From positions 62,001 to 126,000 of the forward strand of contig CAZLJE010000002.1 of NCBI GenBank assembly GCA_964559835.1: a stretch of DNA of 64,000 nucleotides, written 5' to 3'. Below are positions 60,316 through 64,000 of this stretch, one piece after another; position 1 is the stretch's first letter, and each line of letters starts with the position of its first letter. The position numbers were made by a program, and so were the translations under genes. This DNA comes from DAISJI01 sp964559835. GTDB lineage: Bacteria; Acidobacteriota; Terriglobia; Terriglobales; Acidobacteriaceae. The notes under the pieces were generated by a model. That model worked only from the letters and a program-made list of their open reading frames with translations. It did no database searches and had not been told where the DNA came from.

Positions 60316-60593
60316 TCGGTTGTTGGATGCAAGGACAAGAATTCGATTTTACCGAAGGAGAGGCGTTAGGGCTCACACGAAGGGAACGAAGTACACACGA
60401 AGGCCTAATGCCAGTCCTTCGTGAAACCATGGTGTCCTTCGTGTGAACCTTGTTAGCACACCGCGCCAAAGACCTGTGATCGCCGATACTGACCCTGCCG
60501 CATCGTCCGTTAACAATGTTTAACAGTACACTTCGCGGCGAATAGCCCTTTCAGGGCTAAAATGCTGTGCCTTGTAATTGCCAGGGAGTACGT
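60316..60593. repeat. Intergenic region with CACACGAAGG word-repeat hairpin
   Basis: The segment 60371-60403 (GCTCACACGAAGGGAACGAA, GTACACACGAAGG) is answered by 60416-60449 (CCTTCGTGAAACCATGGTGT, CCTTCGTGTGAACC), which gives a hairpin built from CACACGAAGG/CCTTCGTGTG words. It lies between the divergent MFS and RND genes. AGCCCTTTCAGGGCT (60544-60558) is a second small palindrome just before the RND start. Confidence 0.7.
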
Positions 60594-63500
60594 GTGAATT
60601 TCGCGGAACTGTTTATCAAACGGCCGGTGATGACGACGCTGGCGATGGCGGCGATCCTGCTCTTCGGCTGGATCGGATACCTGTTCCTGCCGGTCAGCGA
60701 TCTGCCGAGCGTGGACTTCCCCACCCTGGTCGTGAACGCGAACCTCCCCGGCGCCAGCCCGGAGACGATGTCCACCGCGGTCGCGCTTCCGCTCGAGCGG
60801 TATTTCTCGACCATCGCCGGTGTGGACTCGATGAGTTCCAGCAGTTCCCTCGGCAATACCAGCATCACCCTGCAATTCACGCTGGACCGCAATATCGACG
60901 CGGCCGCGCTCGACGTGCAGTCGATGATCACCCGGGCGGCGCGCGACTTGCCCGCCGACATGCCGGCCCCGCCGTCCTTCCGCAAGGTGAACCCGGCCGA
61001 CCAGCCCATCCTGCGCATTCTCCTGAGCTCCACGACGCTGAAGCTCTCCGACCTCGATGAGTACGCCGAGACCATGCTGGCGCAGCGCATTTCCATGATC
61101 GACGGCGTGGCCCAGGTGGACGTCGGCGGTGGGCAGAAGTATGCCGTCCGCGCCATGCTCGATCCGCGGGCGCTCGCGGCCCGGCAGATCGGGATCAACG
61201 AGGTCGTGGATGCCCTGCGTTCCGCGAACTCGAACCAGGCGGTCGGAAATCTCTACGGCGACCGCAAGGCGTACACGCTCGAGACCAACGGCCAACTCAT
61301 GAACGCCGATGCGTTCCGGCCCGTGATCGTCGCGTACCGCAACGGCGCACCCGTCCGGTTGAGTGACCTCGGCAACGTCATCGACAGCGTCGAAAACGAC
61401 AAGACCGCCGCCTGGGATGTTACGCCCGACAAAGCGACGCGTTCTATCAGCCTGTCCGTGCAGCGCCAGCCGGGCACGAACACCGTCAAGGTCGTCGACT
61501 CCGTTCTCGCGCTCATGGAATCGATGAAGTCGCAGATCCCGCCCTCGGTCCAGGTCGAAGTTCTGTACGACCGTTCGCAGTCGATCCGCGCCTCCGTGGA
61601 CGACGTCAAGTTCACGCTCAAGCTGACGGTGTTTCTCGTAGTGCTGGTGATCTTCCTTTTCCTGCGCAATCTGTCGGCGACGGTCATTCCCAGCATGGCT
61701 CTTCCCATGTCGCTGGTCGGGACCTTCGCCGTCATGTACCTGCTGAACTACAGCGTGGACAACATGTCGATGATGGCGCTCACGCTCTCGGTCGGGTTCG
61801 TCGTGGACGACGCCATTGTCATGCTCGAGAACATCGTGCGCCACATGGAGAAGGGAGAGCCGCCATTGCGCGCGGCGCTGATCGGGTCGCGCGAGATCAG
61901 CTTCACCATCGTCTCCATGACGCTTTCGCTCGCCGCCGTGTTCATCCCGGTGCTCTTCATGGCGGGTGTGCTGGGACGCGTGCTGCACGAATTCGCCGTC
62001 ACCATCATGAGCGCCATCCTGGTCTCCGGCGTGGTTTCGCTGAGCCTGACGCCGATGCTGGCCAGCCGCTTCCTGCGCCCGGTCAACGAGGAGAAGCACG
62101 GCCGCCTGTACCGCGCGTCGGAAAGCGCGTTCAATGCGCTGCTTCATTTATATGACCGCACGCTCGTCGGCGTGATGCGTTATCGAGCTGTCACCATGGC
62201 GGTATCTGTGTTGATCCTGGTCGCGACCGTGTACATGTTCAAGGTCGTCCCCAAGGGGTTCCTGCCCAGCGAAGACACCGGCCAGATCATCGCCCAGACC
62301 GAAGCCTCGCAGGATGTTTCGTTCGACCAGCTCGTTCGCCTGCACCTCCAGACCGCAAAGGTCCTGCAAAAGAATCCTTACATCGAGCACTTCAGCGCCT
62401 CAACGCGCGGCTCGAACACGGGCATGTTCTTCCTCAAACTGAAGGACCGCAAAGAGCGCCCGCACGTCGATCAGGTGATGCAGTCGCTGCGGCCGCAACT
62501 GGCGAAAGTACCGGACCTGCGCGTGTTTATGCAGAACCCGCCGCCCATCCGCATCGGCGGCATGATGACCAAGAGCCAGTACCAGTTCACGCTGCAAGGC
62601 CCGGACACCGATGAGCTCTACAGGAGCACGCAGCTCCTGGAAGAAAAGCTGTCGCAGTCGCCGGACCTGGTGGACGTCACCACTGACCTGCAGTTGAAGA
62701 ACCCGCGCGCGCATATCGACATCAATCGCGATAAGGCTTCGGCCCTCGGCATCAGCGCGAGCGACGTGGAAGACGCACTGTCCAGCGCCTACAGCGCGCG
62801 CCAGGTCTCGACCATCATGGCGCCGAACAACGCCTACAAGGTCATCGTCAAAGTCGACGATGAATTCCAGACCGACCCGAACCTGCTGGCGATGCTGCAC
62901 ATCCGCTCCAAGGACGGCCGCATGATCCCGCTCAACGAACTTGCTTCGTTGAAGCAGACTGTCGGGCCGCTCACCGTCAACCACTTCGGGCAGCTGCCGG
63001 CGACGACCGTTTCTTTCAGTGTCCGCCCGGGCGTGTCGCTCGGCGACGCGGTCAACCAGGTCAGCGAGACCGCGCGCAGGACGCTTCCCGGCACCATCAT
63101 CGCCACGTTCCAGGGCACCGCAAAAGAATTCGAAAAATCCCTGACCGGACTGGGCCTGCTGCTGTTGGCTGCGATCCTCGTGATCTACATCGTGCTCGGG
63201 ATCTTGTACGAGAGCTTCATCCATCCGATCACGATCCTCTCGGGGCTGCCGTCCGCCGGATTCGGCGCGCTGCTGACGCTGATGCTGTTCAAGATGGACC
63301 TCGATCTCTATGCCTTCGTCGGCATCATCATGCTCATCGGCATCGTGAAGAAGAACGCCATCATGATGATCGACTTCGCACTGGAGAATCAGCGCAAATC
63401 CGGCATGGCGCCGGAAGAAGCGATCTACCAGGGGTGCCTGGTGCGCTTCCGCCCCATCATGATGACCACCATGGCGGCGCTCATGGGCACGCTGCCCATC

Positions 63501-63734
63501 GCGCTCGGCATGGGCGCCGGATCGGAGTCGCGACGTCCGCTCGGTGTCGCGGTCGTGGGCGGCCTGGTCTTCTCGCAACTGCTGACGCTCTACATCACGC
63601 CGGTGGTCTACACCTACATGGAATCGCTGCAGGGCTGGCTGCGCCGCTTCCGCAAGAAACAGGCGCTGACGATCGAAGAGGTCGAACGCGAAGCCAAGCG
63701 CGAGGAGCGGGAAGTCCTCGCCGAGACGCGCTAG
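60594..63734 (+). CDS. RND efflux pump inner-membrane protein (HAE1/MdtBC-like)
   Basis: A 1046-residue transporter starting at the GTG at 60594, five bases after AGGGAG; an upstream in-frame ATG at 60567 lacks such a site. TM1 is in FIKRPVMTTLAMAAILLFGW. The first periplasmic loop has PLERYFSTIAGVDSMSSSSS and TLDRNIDAAALDVQSMITRA. The TM4 proton-relay region is ALTLSVGFVVDDAIVMLENI (Asp-Asp), and the second half repeats the pattern with FVGIIMLIGIVKKNAIMMID in TM10. Sequence style resembles MdtB/MdtC. No membrane-fusion partner or TolC gene adjoins it, so it must borrow an adaptor, possibly from the operon at 21-28 kb. Confidence 0.95.
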   Translation: MNFAELFIKRPVMTTLAMAAILLFGWIGYLFLPVSDLPSVDFPTLVVNANLPGASPETMSTAVALPLERYFSTIAGVDSMSSSSSLGNTSITLQFTLDRNIDAAALDVQSMITRAARDLPADMPAPPSFRKVNPADQPILRILLSSTTLKLSDLDEYAETMLAQRISMIDGVAQVDVGGGQKYAVRAMLDPRALAARQIGINEVVDALRSANSNQAVGNLYGDRKAYTLETNGQLMNADAFRPVIVAYRNGAPVRLSDLGNVIDSVENDKTAAWDVTPDKATRSISLSVQRQPGTNTVKVVDSVLALMESMKSQIPPSVQVEVLYDRSQSIRASVDDVKFTLKLTVFLVVLVIFLFLRNLSATVIPSMALPMSLVGTFAVMYLLNYSVDNMSMMALTLSVGFVVDDAIVMLENIVRHMEKGEPPLRAALIGSREISFTIVSMTLSLAAVFIPVLFMAGVLGRVLHEFAVTIMSAILVSGVVSLSLTPMLASRFLRPVNEEKHGRLYRASESAFNALLHLYDRTLVGVMRYRAVTMAVSVLILVATVYMFKVVPKGFLPSEDTGQIIAQTEASQDVSFDQLVRLHLQTAKVLQKNPYIEHFSASTRGSNTGMFFLKLKDRKERPHVDQVMQSLRPQLAKVPDLRVFMQNPPPIRIGGMMTKSQYQFTLQGPDTDELYRSTQLLEEKLSQSPDLVDVTTDLQLKNPRAHIDINRDKASALGISASDVEDALSSAYSARQVSTIMAPNNAYKVIVKVDDEFQTDPNLLAMLHIRSKDGRMIPLNELASLKQTVGPLTVNHFGQLPATTVSFSVRPGVSLGDAVNQVSETARRTLPGTIIATFQGTAKEFEKSLTGLGLLLLAAILVIYIVLGILYESFIHPITILSGLPSAGFGALLTLMLFKMDLDLYAFVGIIMLIGIVKKNAIMMIDFALENQRKSGMAPEEAIYQGCLVRFRPIMMTTMAALMGTLPIALGMGAGSESRRPLGVAVVGGLVFSQLLTLYITPVVYTYMESLQGWLRRFRKKQALTIEEVEREAKREEREVLAETR

Positions 63735-63806
63735 GGTGCCGAGTCTTGCGTGCCGCGGTGCTAAACTCAGTGGTTTCGCAAATCGCTCCGAGGCTGTCTT
63801 TAATAT

Positions 63807-64000
63807 ATGACCCGCGAAGAAGTCGTCGCCAAATATAAGAAGTATCTCTTCCCCTCCGTCACCACCTACTTCACTGACCCGCTCGTCACGGACCACGCTT
63901 CCATGCAGTACCTGTGGGATTCGGAAGGAATCAAGTACCTCGATTTCTTCGGCGGCATAGTGACCATCTCCGTCGGCCACTGTAACCCGCACGTTACCTC
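63807..64000 (+). CDS. Class III aminotransferase, 3' end beyond window
   Basis: The first 64 codons of a protein beginning MTREEVVAKYKKYLFPSVTT. SMQYLWDSEGIKYLDFFGGI and VGHCNPHV are the N-terminal pattern of class III PLP aminotransferases (AGXT2/alanine-glyoxylate, ornithine or 4-aminobutyrate type). The active-site Lys lies outside the window. It follows the RND gene with a 72-bp gap on the same strand; no common function is implied. Confidence 0.88.
   Translation, partial: MTREEVVAKYKKYLFPSVTTYFTDPLVTDHASMQYLWDSEGIKYLDFFGGIVTISVGHCNPHVT

Noticed and set aside
10454..60449. Repeat islands considered as CRISPR arrays
   Set aside because: Words are 5-12 nt without unique 30-nt spacers, often inverted, and no cas gene is in the window.
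60510..63992. Two 530-545-codon minus-strand frames antisense to the RND pump
   Set aside because: Low-complexity His/Asp/Arg translation; antisense shadow of a canonical transporter gene.
1..64000. Transposase, integrase or prophage genes
   Set aside because: No frame shows DDE, serine- or tyrosine-recombinase or phage structural motifs, and the tRNA-Leu gene has no attachment-type duplication nearby.

Overview
The window is GC-rich, densely coded and has no rRNA, CRISPR, prophage or recognisable insertion sequence. Gene content points to Acidobacteriota (probably the Koribacter/Terriglobia side): orphan MacB/FtsX-type permeases, a Ser/Thr kinase with a TolB-like domain and TPR-type repeats, a sortilin-like BNR protein, exported M14, M24, M28 and S8 peptidases, and exoenzymes ending in an Ig-like 'CSGLPA' domain plus a CGGG tail. 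The assignment is inference from gene families; no rRNA or marker gene in the window settles it.

Layout. 1-9.9 kb: the 5' part of a multi-GAF/PAS sensor on the minus strand, divergent from a compact chemosensory operon (TonB-C protein, MCP, CheW, CheR, CheA, CheB, CheY, CheX) preceded by a good sigma-54-like -24/-12 match. 10-13 kb: SRPBCC protein, threonine aldolase and Tat-exported M24 peptidase on the minus strand. 13-19 kb: two single-unit FtsX-type permeases, an unknown exported protein and a large exported M14 peptidase. 19-28 kb: an ABC exporter converging on a five-gene efflux operon (three consecutive membrane-fusion proteins, a permease and a TolC) that contains no ATPase. 28-33 kb: BNR/sortilin-like exported protein, a DUF1376-like gene with a tiny zinc-ribbon gene, and a 7-TM protein lying downstream of two tiny secreted-peptide genes. 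33-41 kb: OsmC, a glycosyltransferase with a sugar nucleotidyltransferase, a large S8 lipoprotein protease, DinB, a degenerate receiver and a stand-alone HisKA-like protein. 41-50 kb: GH99-like exoenzyme, tRNA-Leu(CAG), a HAD phosphatase/HerA-like ATPase fusion, a PknB-type kinase and an M28 peptidase. 50-64 kb: MFS, BON, arylamine N-acetyltransferase, mini-zincin, malto-oligosyltrehalose trehalohydrolase with a debranching enzyme, an unknown membrane protein, a second MFS, an RND pump and the start of a class III aminotransferase.

Three things stand out. (1) A tandem pair of minus-strand genes (33216-33603) encodes 55- and 58-residue secreted peptides with an identical 27-residue C-terminal core containing a C-x6-C loop. 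The nucleotide differences in the core are all silent in that frame, and a same-strand 7-TM gene follows; this is my best candidate for an undescribed system. (2) Two unrelated exoenzymes (S8 protease, GH99-like) share a C-terminal module in which a transmembrane hairpin carries what looks like an internal lipoprotein signal (basic run, hydrophobic run, Cys-Gly-Gly-Gly) before a Ser/Thr-rich tail. (3) At least a dozen intergenic gaps hold short islands built from one local 5-12 nt word repeated directly and in inverted form; the words differ between islands but the architecture is the same, and some islands have become terminators.
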